12,423 nt of DNA, taken from NCBI GenBank assembly GCA_031296345.1, contig JARLFW010000147.1, positions 1 to 12,423 of the forward strand. The letters are read 5' to 3'. The stretch comes from Nitrosotalea sp. Its GTDB lineage: Archaea; Thermoproteota; Nitrososphaeria; Nitrososphaerales; Nitrosopumilaceae. The notes beneath the pieces are model-generated. The model saw only the letters and a program-made list of their open reading frames with translations, made no database searches and had not been told where the DNA came from. Shown piece by piece: positions 1 through 5,853 of this stretch; position 1 is the stretch's first letter, and each line of letters starts with the position of its first letter. The translations under genes and the position numbers were made by a program.

Positions 1-608
1 CTAGATAGTTTTCCACTGCCTGCTATTCTATCACTTAACAAAGTCCACAGACTTCCAAGGACACAGAAGATTATGCCATATGTAATAGATTTAGGATCAG
101 ACAACATTGGAATCCATTGATTAGTGGGAACAAACGCAAGAAACATTGCAAGAGGCTGGATTAATGAAATTGCCCATGCAGTCTTTAGTTTTGCACCAAG
201 TACTGATGTAAATATTGCAATTCTAAAACTAGTAAATAGAAACATTCCTTCAATTACATAAATTTGTAATAACTGAGGTTTAGAGAATACGTAAAAAGAT
301 AATATTCCACATAGAATTGTTACAAGCCACAAAAGATTTCCAAATGCTGACATGTGTATGGATTTAGAATATTCAGTCTTCAAAATTCTAGTATCTATCA
401 CTTGAGTTATCATAAGTGCTGCAACAGTGATAGGGATGGTATAGACTAGTCTGTCAGTTGACTTGAAATAATTAATGCTTGACACTGCCACAATAACACA
501 TGCGACAACAATAGCAATTACTAGTGATACATAATGAGAAGTTGGAGTAAATGTTGTTAACGTATACCGTTTGTGAATGCGGGATACATCATTGGAACTT
601 TCCGTCAT
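1..608 (-). CDS. Polytopic membrane protein, probably DUF2070 family (N-terminal part; runs off the window)
   Basis: An open frame on the minus strand starts at ATG 608 and stays open to the window edge, giving 202 residues of a longer protein. The N-terminus (MTESSNDVSRIHKRYTL) is polar. It is followed by about six hydrophobic stretches (near residues 28-45, 54-70, 86-107, 115-133, 140-158 and 170-190), so this is an integral membrane protein. Its ATG overlaps the TGA of secG by four bases (ATGA), which indicates translational coupling and one operon with the Sec61-beta gene. From memory, the short polar start, the hydrophobic profile and the position beside secG fit the archaeal DUF2070 family, whose members are usually near 600 residues with no established function. 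The family call is moderate; the membrane-protein call is secure. No enzymatic motif is visible in the part seen. Confidence 0.6.
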   Translation of the reverse strand, partial: MTESSNDVSRIHKRYTLTTFTPTSHYVSLVIAIVVACVIVAVSSINYFKSTDRLVYTIPITVAALMITQVIDTRILKTEYSKSIHMSAFGNLLWLVTILCGILSFYVFSKPQLLQIYVIEGMFLFTSFRIAIFTSVLGAKLKTAWAISLIQPLAMFLAFVPTNQWIPMLSDPKSITYGIIFCVLGSLWTLLSDRIAGSGKLS

Positions 609-769
609 GGTGAGAAAAAGAATTTAAGAATCCACGAAATTCCAATCAGAGATGCAGGTATTGCAACTACCACCTCTGGTCTTAACTTGTAGCCTTTGGT
701 CTCATCCTCAAAGAATCTCAATAGACCTGCACTTGATGCTGGAAGTGGTGCAGATTTTTTGCTGCTCAT
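605..769 (-). CDS. secG: Preprotein translocase subunit Sec61-beta / SecG
   Basis: This 54-residue protein is the beta subunit of the archaeal Sec translocon, which associates peripherally with SecY and SecE in the cytoplasmic membrane. The sequence shows the usual archaeal plan. There is a short cytosolic Ser/Lys/Pro-rich start (MSSKKSAPLP), then the conserved stretch that ends SAGLLRFFEDETKGYKLRP at about residues 13-31. One C-terminal transmembrane helix follows (VVVAIPASLIGISWILKFFF, about 33-52). Family members are typically 50-60 residues, so it is complete. The ATG at 769 is supported by a TATA-like box centred near 795, which implies an almost leaderless mRNA. The stop overlaps the start of the downstream membrane-protein gene by four bases. 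It is short enough to be missed by automatic gene calling. Confidence 0.9.
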   Translation of the reverse strand: MSSKKSAPLPASSAGLLRFFEDETKGYKLRPEVVVAIPASLIGISWILKFFFSP

Positions 770-790
770 GATATTCCTGATTCAAGGATG

Positions 791-800
791 TTTAAATAAA
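791..800 (-). promoter_or_regulatory. TATA-like box of the secG operon
   Basis: On the minus strand positions 800-791 read TTTATTTAAA, centred about 26 bases before the secG ATG at 769. In archaea transcription starts about 25 bases after the box, so the mRNA would begin within a few bases of the start codon. This separate promoter suggests secG need not be read through from the UPF0148 gene that ends 44 bases upstream. Confidence 0.5.
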
Positions 801-813
801 TACCTTTTTGTGC

Positions 814-1146
814 CTAGATCTTCCCAAGCTTCTCTTTAATTGCAATTATTTCGTTCATGGCATACAAGATCTGTTTTTGTTTCTCATAGTCTTTTTCCTT
901 TTGAAGTGTGTCTGCCAGATCCCTTATTTTTTGATCCAAGGCATCAATTGCCGCATTTCCAGATTTTTGTTCCGTTTTTGGTAAGGCTGTCTCAACTTCT
1001 TTTCTTGCTTCTTTTCCGCATGTAACACATAATGCATGCCCATCATTCATTATTCTAACACCTTTACAATATGGACAAGGGTCGCTAACTAGTGTAGCAC
1101 CATTTAGAAGCATCTCAACTGCTCTTTTTGTCAGTTCTTTTGACAT
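814..1146 (-). CDS. UPF0148 / Sjogren syndrome-scleroderma autoantigen 1-like zinc-ribbon protein
   Basis: This 110-residue protein belongs to the family related to eukaryotic SSSCA1/ZNRD2 (autoantigen p27), found widely in archaea without a firmly assigned role. Residues 7-45 carry the family signature: a helix with the LLNGATLV motif, then a four-cysteine zinc ribbon with CPYC at C24/C27 and CVTC at C40/C43, around a GVRIMNDGHAL core. Residues 65-110 are charged and helical, probably a coiled coil (IRDLADTLQKEKDYEKQKQI). The ATG at 1146 is preceded by a TATA-like box centred near 1168, so the mRNA is near-leaderless. It diverges from the aIF1 gene across 82 bases and reads towards secG, 44 bases away. 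Function is unknown; a protein-protein or nucleic-acid adaptor role is only a guess. Confidence 0.85.
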   Translation of the reverse strand: MSKELTKRAVEMLLNGATLVSDPCPYCKGVRIMNDGHALCVTCGKEARKEVETALPKTEQKSGNAAIDALDQKIRDLADTLQKEKDYEKQKQILYAMNEIIAIKEKLGKI

Positions 1147-1163
1147 GTGTATTGTTACTTGAA

Positions 1164-1172
1164 CTAAATAAA
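1164..1172 (-). promoter_or_regulatory. TATA-like box for the UPF0148 gene
   Basis: Read leftwards, 1172-1164 is TTTATTTAG, centred about 22 bases before the ATG at 1146. It sits in the 82-base divergent region shared with the aIF1 gene and implies a leaderless or near-leaderless transcript. Confidence 0.4.
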
Positions 1173-1196
1173 AAACTTAGAGGAGGATAAACAAGG

Positions 1197-1204
1197 CTTA
1201 ATAG
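1197..1204 (+). promoter_or_regulatory. TATA-like box for the aIF1-CPBP operon
   Basis: CTTAATAG is centred about 28 bases before the ATG at 1229, which places the expected transcription start about 4 bases before the start codon. A purine-rich AGAGGAGG at about 1179-1187 looks like a ribosome-binding site but lies more than 40 bases before the ATG and upstream of this box. It is therefore probably not in the mRNA. Confidence 0.4.
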
Positions 1205-1228
1205 TAAGATTTTGACTTTTTAGTTCGA

Positions 1229-1537
1229 ATGGCGGTAATCTGCAACACTTGTGGACTTCCTAATGATTTATGCGCCTGTGGTGAACTTGAAAAAGATCAA
1301 ACCCAGATTGTTGTAAGAATTGAAGAAAGACGTTTCAAAAAGAAAGGAACAAAGATTGAGGGAATCAATCCGAAGATGAATGATTTAGGAAAAGTTGTAA
1401 AAGAATTAAAGGCTCGTTATGCTTGTGGTGGCACTGAAAAGGAAGGTTACATCTTTCTTCAAGGAGATCACAGAGATACAATAAAGACAACGCTTGTTAA
1501 GCTTGGATTTCCTGAAGCTAGTATAGAAGTTCATTGA
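1229..1537 (+). CDS. Translation initiation factor aIF1 (SUI1/eIF1 family)
   Basis: aIF1 binds the small ribosomal subunit near the P site and promotes accurate start-codon selection. The 102-residue length matches archaeal members. The N-terminus has the archaeal Cys cluster (C5, C8, C15, C17 in CNTCGLPNDLCAC), a possible metal site. A basic segment (EERRFKKKGTK, about 33-43) follows, then the SUI1 core ending with CGGTEKEGYIFLQGDHRDTI (about 66-85), including the hallmark CGGT and LQGDHR. The ATG is supported by a TATA-like box 28 bases upstream. The last codons overlap the TTG start of the downstream membrane protease gene, so the two are probably co-transcribed and translationally coupled. 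Confidence 0.95.
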   Translation: MAVICNTCGLPNDLCACGELEKDQTQIVVRIEERRFKKKGTKIEGINPKMNDLGKVVKELKARYACGGTEKEGYIFLQGDHRDTIKTTLVKLGFPEASIEVH

Positions 1538-2547
1538 TATCAAGTTTGGAAAAAATAGATAAGATCATAAAAATTCTTGCCGTTCCATATTCTGGATTTT
1601 TATCAATAATATTTGGAATAATGTTACTTTCATTTCCAATCGGTCTTTATGTGATGTTCAATTCAGAGATTGGAAAAGACATCAATTACCAGTATCCCAT
1701 TAATGGTTTAGATTTATTTTTTGGCGGCATCGGCTACAAGATTCCAATTTCTTTTGAAATGGGAGACGCATTTATCATAGTATGGACAATTTTTTTGATA
1801 TTATTTTCAATCTCATATTTTGGGCCAGAAGAATCTCTATTGAAAACACTTTCAAATCTAATGTCAAGAGGCTGGAAGAATATGAAAGGCAATGGACTTG
1901 CAAACATGATGTCATGGTTTTCAATTTTGATTTTAGCTTCTGTGATAATCGAGATGGTTCAGCAAAGCTTTGGAATCAAGATTGAATCACCCCAGTCAGA
2001 TAACAATTTGATCCGCTTCTTTCAGCTAAGCACGTCTCCTTTGACTGAAGAAGTAGGTTTTAGAATCCTACTAATAGGAATTCCACTATTTCTGATGTAT
2101 TCACATATTCCATCATGGAAGATATTTTTCAAATCTTTGTGGAGACCTTCAAAATATCTCTACATTGAGAATTACAAAAAACCAATGATATTGATAATTA
2201 CAATCGGATTATTTTTTGGAGTGTCCCACATAATTTCAGGCACCCCATGGAGTCCTGGAAAATTATCACAGGCAACGATAGCAGGAATAATAATCGGTTG
2301 GGTCTATGTCAGATACGGTTTTGCCCCAGCAGTACTGATTCACTGGGCCACAAACTACTTTTTATTTTCATATTTATTTTTCATTTTAAATCTAAGTCAG
2401 GGTCCAACAATAAACGAGTCATCAAATCCATTCTCCGATGCTCTAGAATTGATAATCCTCATTACAGGAATAATTGCCATTACAATCAAGATTCTATCAC
2501 ATATTAAATCAAGAAAGAATATAGATAAAACAAGTATTGTGAAATGA
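1534..2547 (+). CDS. CPBP-family intramembrane metalloprotease (CAAX protease/Abi-like)
   Basis: This 337-residue protein has about eight hydrophobic segments (near 15-41, 77-96, 125-142, 174-190, 218-236, 245-262, 265-288 and 307-325). The CPBP (PF02517) metal-site motifs are all intact: EExxxR as E172-E173-V-G-F-R177, FxxxH as F228-G-V-S-H232, and HxxxN as H270-W-A-T-N274. An active membrane endopeptidase is therefore likely, but the substrate cannot be told; family members range from prenyl-protein processing to bacteriocin-related roles. The start is a TTG at 1534 inside a four-base overlap with the aIF1 stop (TTGA). The next in-frame ATG (1621) would cut into the first transmembrane segment. 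It ends only four bases before the convergent cofC stop, so transcripts of the two strands must overlap or stop inside each other's gene. Confidence 0.85.
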   Translation: MISSLEKIDKIIKILAVPYSGFLSIIFGIMLLSFPIGLYVMFNSEIGKDINYQYPINGLDLFFGGIGYKIPISFEMGDAFIIVWTIFLILFSISYFGPEESLLKTLSNLMSRGWKNMKGNGLANMMSWFSILILASVIIEMVQQSFGIKIESPQSDNNLIRFFQLSTSPLTEEVGFRILLIGIPLFLMYSHIPSWKIFFKSLWRPSKYLYIENYKKPMILIITIGLFFGVSHIISGTPWSPGKLSQATIAGIIIGWVYVRYGFAPAVLIHWATNYFLFSYLFFILNLSQGPTINESSNPFSDALELIILITGIIAITIKILSHIKSRKNIDKTSIVK

Positions 2548-2551
2548 TAAA

Positions 2552-3190
2552 CTAATCCAGAATTTTTCTAAGAGAGTTTGCTATTTCAGTATCAGAAAAA
2601 GATAGTATGAATCGAAGATCAGATTGATCGTCTATATCCAGCATAATTCTTCGAATCAACACAAGTGCAGAGCTTGCATTTCTTTTTTCCGCAGTATTCA
2701 TGTGTATTTTATAGCTGTCTTCATCATAATGTGTTTCCATCACATTAGTAGGAGTTCTAAAGAGAGCATTAGTTCCATCAAATTTTCGTGATGGTACGAC
2801 AAGGACGCATCTGTCAGATGTTCTCATCTGATACAATGTGTCCACGTCTTCTGCCCGTATCAACGGGATATCTTGTGGAAAGACCATCGTTGCCTCAAAT
2901 CCTTCTTGTGAAAAATAGTTATCTGCAAGTAAAACGGCACTGTTTACTCCCTGTTCAGATTCATCATAGATTCCATGTGCTCCAAACTTTTTTCCAATAC
3001 CGAGTGCTTTTTCATCCTTACTTACTAGAACTGTTTTTTCAATAAGAGATGAACGTGTTACATTTTGTAAAACTGATTCTAACATTGCCTCACAGATTTT
3101 TTCAGTCTTTTCCTGAGATAAATTAAGACGCGTTTTTGCCCTTGAGAAAGTTTTCACAGGAATTATTGCGCCAATACGCAAATCAGACAT
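2552..3190 (-). CDS. cofC: 2-phospho-L-lactate (or phosphoenolpyruvate) guanylyltransferase CofC
   Basis: CofC couples a phospho-acid (2-phospho-L-lactate classically, phosphoenolpyruvate in some lineages) to GTP. This makes the diphospho-guanosine donor that CofD uses in coenzyme F420 synthesis. The 212-residue protein shows the nucleotidyltransferase pattern: N-terminal IIPVKTFSRAKTRL (9-22, with K13, K19 and R21 in the nucleotide loop). Further on are FPQDIPLI (104-111, with D107), PSRKFDGTNALF (133-144) and LDIDDQSDL (184-192, metal-binding Asp pair). The ATG at 3190 lies inside the end of cofD (8-base overlap), so cofD and cofC form one coupled operon. The gene order cofD-cofC fits sequential steps of one pathway. 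Whether the substrate is phospholactate or PEP cannot be read from the sequence. Confidence 0.9.
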   Translation of the reverse strand: MSDLRIGAIIPVKTFSRAKTRLNLSQEKTEKICEAMLESVLQNVTRSSLIEKTVLVSKDEKALGIGKKFGAHGIYDESEQGVNSAVLLADNYFSQEGFEATMVFPQDIPLIRAEDVDTLYQMRTSDRCVLVVPSRKFDGTNALFRTPTNVMETHYDEDSYKIHMNTAEKRNASSALVLIRRIMLDIDDQSDLRFILSFSDTEIANSLRKILD

Positions 3191-4103
3191 GAACTTGTTT
3201 TAGAATAAAAGATGCCAGAGCTTCTTCATCTTTCTTGTCCTTCATTCTTATCTTAGTTTCGTAAACTTTCATGTCCAAGTTTTCTATTTTTCTAGTTAGC
3301 AGTCTATCTGCACTGTCAATCACCATGTGTGATGCCACTTCAGAATACATTTTTGCAAGACCATAAACAGATACTTCCATACCTGCAGCTTCCATATACT
3401 TTGTAGCAGGTCCACTAATTGCAGTATTTCCGATAAGAGGACTTACAACAACTACCTTTTTCTTTGATTTTGATAATTCTTTTCTAATTCCTTTAATTGA
3501 CAAAATAGGTCCAATACTAGTCAGAGGATTCCCTGGTGCAATTATTACTAATTTAGAATCATGAATAGCATTTACTGCTGCAGGGTTTGCACGTGCCTTG
3601 TCTGCACCAATGTATTTTATTCCCTCCACTTTGTCTTGGCCCTTGTATTTTACCCAATATTCTTGAATATGCAAGTCTCCCTTATTGGTTACAATTCTTG
3701 TTTCTACGCTGTTATCAGTAACTGGAATAATTTTTGTGTCAATTGCAAATTTTCTGCACATCCATTCTGTAATATCAGACAAGTTCTTTCCATTCTTTAG
3801 CATATTAGTTCTCAAAAGATGAATGGCTGCATCTCGGTCTCCTATGTTAAACCAAGTCTCTTCTCCTAAAACTTCCATTTGTCGTAAAAATCCATATGTG
3901 TCCTTCTTTATCCCCCATCCTTTGTCAGTATCCAAAATATCTGCCAGTCCATAGAGAATAGTATCAATATCTGGGCAAATGTATAGACCGTACAGCCAAT
4001 AATTGTCACCAACATTAGATATTACAGATATATCTCGAGTTTGAGTAGCTACACCGCGTACGAGTTTAACAGAACCTGTCCCACCTGCAAGAATTGTAAT
4101 CAT
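3183..4103 (-). CDS. cofD: 2-phospho-L-lactate transferase CofD (F420 biosynthesis)
   Basis: CofD transfers the phospholactyl (or phosphoenolpyruvyl) group from the guanosine diphosphate adduct made by CofC to the deazaflavin Fo, giving F420-0. The 306-residue length is normal. Visible family motifs are the N-terminal ILAGGTGSVKLVRG (4-17), SNVGDNYWLYGL (29-40, metal-site D33), PDIDT (44-48), WFNIGDRD (84-91), IIAPGNPLTSIGPIL (187-201) and SPLIGNTAISGPATKYM (221-237). Many homologues have GDD where this protein has GDN (N34), a small variation. The ATG at 4103 begins exactly at the conserved N-terminus. A purine run (AGGGGA, about 10 bases upstream) could be a weak Shine-Dalgarno element. Fo synthase and the glutamyl ligase CofE are not in this window. 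Confidence 0.95.
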   Translation of the reverse strand: MITILAGGTGSVKLVRGVATQTRDISVISNVGDNYWLYGLYICPDIDTILYGLADILDTDKGWGIKKDTYGFLRQMEVLGEETWFNIGDRDAAIHLLRTNMLKNGKNLSDITEWMCRKFAIDTKIIPVTDNSVETRIVTNKGDLHIQEYWVKYKGQDKVEGIKYIGADKARANPAAVNAIHDSKLVIIAPGNPLTSIGPILSIKGIRKELSKSKKKVVVVSPLIGNTAISGPATKYMEAAGMEVSVYGLAKMYSEVASHMVIDSADRLLTRKIENLDMKVYETKIRMKDKKDEEALASFILKQVHV

Positions 4104-4140
4104 TATTCCATTTCCCCTGTAACGTTAGTAGATTAGACCA

Positions 4141-4150
4141 ACTAAATATT
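4141..4150. promoter_or_regulatory. Possible shared TATA region between cofD and the exported-protein gene
   Basis: ACTAAATATT (minus strand AATATTTAGT) is the best TATA-like element in the 93-base divergent space. Its AATATT core is self-complementary, so it could be used on either strand. The predicted leaders are about 18 bases for cofD (start 4103) and about 25 bases for the exported protein (start 4197). This is inference from spacing only. Confidence 0.3.
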
Positions 4151-4196
4151 ACTCTTGCCACTGGCATCAAAGAAAAATTTTTAGCTGTGAAAAACA

Positions 4197-5390
4197 ATGC
4201 TAAAGTTTATTACTATCAGACAGAGAATTCACACCGTGACTAAGAGATTCCTTTTAGCATCAACAATTTTGAGTTTACTAGTTTTTGGAACCATTGCGCC
4301 AATTTGGGCAACGGTTGATTTTAATGCATATCTACCAATTGAAGGAACCCCAGTTACACCAGAATTCAAATTCACAAAGAACGTTGCAATAGACTATTCA
4401 AGTGGTGGAAAACTAAAGGATGACCTTATGGGGAAAAATATGACAATATCATTTTCTGATACTTCAGATAACAATACAAGCATCAAATCGTTTATGGAGG
4501 CAATAAATACAGAGCTTGCAACAGATAGAAAGACTACTGCAACAATCTCCAATTTGAAAGTAGAATATCAAGTACAGATCAATGGTGATGACAAGGGTGC
4601 AACATTCGATTACCTGATAAAATTAATTCCCACAGTGAATGGATACACTCTAAACAAAGGAGGCGGTGACGTGCCAACAGTATTAGACATATCATGGATT
4701 GGATTTGTCATGAAGAGCCCGGTAATTATATCGACACAGCAATATGGTAACTTGGATATCAATTCTCCAATAGGTGTAATACAGAATCAATTACCAGATG
4801 TTTATAATATATTGAATGGAACTGCGGCGGAGAGCCCATTGAGTGTTAATTTGTTAGATGCAAGTGCACTTGTCGGCTATCCAATTGACAAATGGAATGC
4901 CCTTTTTGATCCTGCATATACCCTCAGTGAGACTGCAGGATATGGGTACTCGGGTCAAAAAGTTGCAGTAACAGCATTTGCATATGGACAAAGTGATCTA
5001 TATCAAGGACAATTAAAAGCCCAAAATATTGATGTTGATTTTACAGCAGATTCAAAATATCATTTAACCATAGTTGAAAGAGCAAGTTCAGGTACAATAG
5101 ATGCAGCAGGACATGCAAATGGATACATGGTACAAGGAACACCAGCAATCTCAACATTACCCCAAGTAGGAAGTAGCTCGTCTGTTCAAACAGCCCAAGG
5201 TCTTTCCACTAGTACAATATACGCAATGGCAGGATTTGCAGTAGTAATCGCAGTAGGAGTTTTCTGGTTTAGTAATCAAAAAATGAAAGCAGCTATGAAG
5301 AGAGGTGTAGATACAAGTCCAGCTCCAACATTCAAGTATGAAGAAAGAAAACACTGGGCAGACAGGTTTGACGAAGAAAAGAAAGAGTAA
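4197..5390 (+). CDS. Exported, C-terminally membrane-anchored protein of unknown function
   Basis: I do not recognise this 397-residue protein. The N-terminus has a basic region (R8, R10, K16, R17) and a hydrophobic core (about 18-36), then PIWA before TVDF, a plausible signal-peptidase site after A38. About 300 residues of Thr/Ser/Asn/Gly-rich, beta-looking sequence follow, with no cysteine anywhere in the protein. A Ser/Gln/Thr-rich linker (about 318-340) leads to a single transmembrane helix (about 342-358, MAGFAVVIAVGVFWF) and a charged tail of about 39 residues ending in DEEKKE. The predicted topology is a large ectodomain held to the cell surface by one C-terminal helix with a cytosolic tail. 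It stands alone: cofD diverges upstream, and downstream it converges on the RNase P RNA gene. A structural or sensory envelope role is a guess. Confidence 0.7.
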   Translation: MLKFITIRQRIHTVTKRFLLASTILSLLVFGTIAPIWATVDFNAYLPIEGTPVTPEFKFTKNVAIDYSSGGKLKDDLMGKNMTISFSDTSDNNTSIKSFMEAINTELATDRKTTATISNLKVEYQVQINGDDKGATFDYLIKLIPTVNGYTLNKGGGDVPTVLDISWIGFVMKSPVIISTQQYGNLDINSPIGVIQNQLPDVYNILNGTAAESPLSVNLLDASALVGYPIDKWNALFDPAYTLSETAGYGYSGQKVAVTAFAYGQSDLYQGQLKAQNIDVDFTADSKYHLTIVERASSGTIDAAGHANGYMVQGTPAISTLPQVGSSSSVQTAQGLSTSTIYAMAGFAVVIAVGVFWFSNQKMKAAMKRGVDTSPAPTFKYEERKHWADRFDEEKKE

Positions 5391-5399
5391 GTAAAATTA

Positions 5400-5424
5400 T
5401 TTTTAAAATAGTTTATTTTAAAAA
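5400..5424. terminator. All-A/T perfect inverted repeat, bidirectional terminator candidate
   Basis: TTTTTAAAATA (5400-5410) and TATTTTAAAAA (5414-5424) are perfect inverted copies of 11 bases around a 3-base loop, GTT. The element lies 10 bases after the exported-protein stop and directly abuts the 3' end of the RNase P RNA gene. On the minus strand it merges with a run of eight T (5427-5420). Archaeal termination depends mainly on T tracts, and both strands supply them here, so this probably ends both convergent transcripts. Confidence 0.55.
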
Positions 5425-5427
5425 AAA

Positions 5428-5708
5428 GTGCGTGCCAGCCGTAACCCTCCTTCTGTTTTTACGATATTACGCTATGCGGCCTACCTAAACAAAGTGCAGC
5501 GCTTATTGTTTGATTTGGCCTTTCTCCGCGCGGGACAGATTTTTCATTCCTTGCTGGAAACCTCAGGCTTTACCATCATAGTACGCCAGGTTGGATTTTT
5601 TTCTGTGCTGTTGCCAATCATCTCTGATTATCCGTCTCCGGATCGCACTTGCTGCATGGAGGGAGGAGTTTCCTCTGCCGTGGCAGTGATCGTTCACCGG
5701 CTCGCATC
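5428..5708 (-). ncRNA. rnpB: RNase P RNA (archaeal type)
   Basis: This is the catalytic RNA that matures tRNA 5' ends. Read leftwards, it has conserved region I as GAGGAAACUCCUCCC (5675-5661), a region IV match CAGCAAGGAAUGAAA (5556-5542), and region V as ACAGAAGGAGGGUUACGG (5456-5439). Regions I and V pair to form helix P4 (AAC/GUU, then a bulged U, then CCUCC/GGAGG), exactly as in the family. The ends pair as P1: UGCGAGCCGG (5706-5697) with the 3' strand 5438-5429, ten positions with one A-A mismatch and one G-U. The archaeal GGCAACAGCACAGAAA element is present near 5615-5600. Length is about 281 bases. A T tract (5427-5420) follows the 3' end and a TATA-like box lies about 24 bases before the 5' end. 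The stretch is clearly richer in G+C than its flanks. Ends are good to a few bases. Confidence 0.93.
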
Positions 5709-5727
5709 TGTCAAGTACTCAATTTGC

Positions 5728-5737
5728 TATTTTAGGA
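5728..5737 (-). promoter_or_regulatory. TATA-like box of the RNase P RNA gene
   Basis: On the minus strand 5737-5728 reads CCTAAAATAG, centred about 24 bases before the inferred RNA 5' end near 5708. The same CCTAAAAT core precedes the lamin-tail protein gene (12251-12244), so it is likely a real promoter motif in this genome. Confidence 0.5.
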
Positions 5738-5740
5738 TTT

Positions 5741-5791
5741 GGCATATACGAACTAGAGTGATCAAAATATCATACATGCCACAAATTTGTG
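5741..5791. repeat. Imperfect inverted repeat plus 12-base perfect palindrome between rnpB and the permease gene
   Basis: GGCATATACGA (5741-5751) and TCATACATGCC (5770-5780) match as inverted arms at 9 of 11 positions. Immediately after, CACAAATTTGTG (5780-5791) is a perfect 12-base palindrome of the sort bound by dimeric regulators. Both lie just upstream of the TATA-like box of the permease gene and behind the rnpB promoter, so they could be operators for either. No coding sequence occupies 5738-5853. The function is not known. Confidence 0.35.
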
Positions 5792-5816
5792 TGTCTGTTC
5801 AGAATGACGAGTAGAG

Positions 5817-5824
5817 ATTTATTC
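5817..5824 (+). promoter_or_regulatory. TATA-like box for the permease-USP gene
   Basis: ATTTATTC is centred about 33 bases before the ATG at 5854, predicting a leader of roughly 9 bases. The identical octamer precedes tsr3 at a similar distance (8750-8743, minus strand), which supports it as a promoter element. Confidence 0.4.
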
Positions 5825-5853
5825 GACCGTCTAATCCTCACCGATATATTCAC

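Noticed and set aside
1179..1187. AGAGGAGG as a Shine-Dalgarno site for aIF1
   Set aside because: It is more than 40 bases from the ATG and upstream of the TATA-like box, so it is probably not in the mRNA.
5428..5814. 128-codon plus-strand reading frame
   Set aside because: It lies over the RNase P RNA gene on the other strand, begins at a GTG exactly at the RNA 3' end, and has no protein-like features. It is a by-product of the structured RNA.
5797..5845. Possible C/D-box guide RNA on the minus strand (GTGAGGA ... CTGA)
   Set aside because: The C box deviates from RUGAUGA, no C'/D' pair is visible, and the segment contains the permease promoter. The support is too weak.
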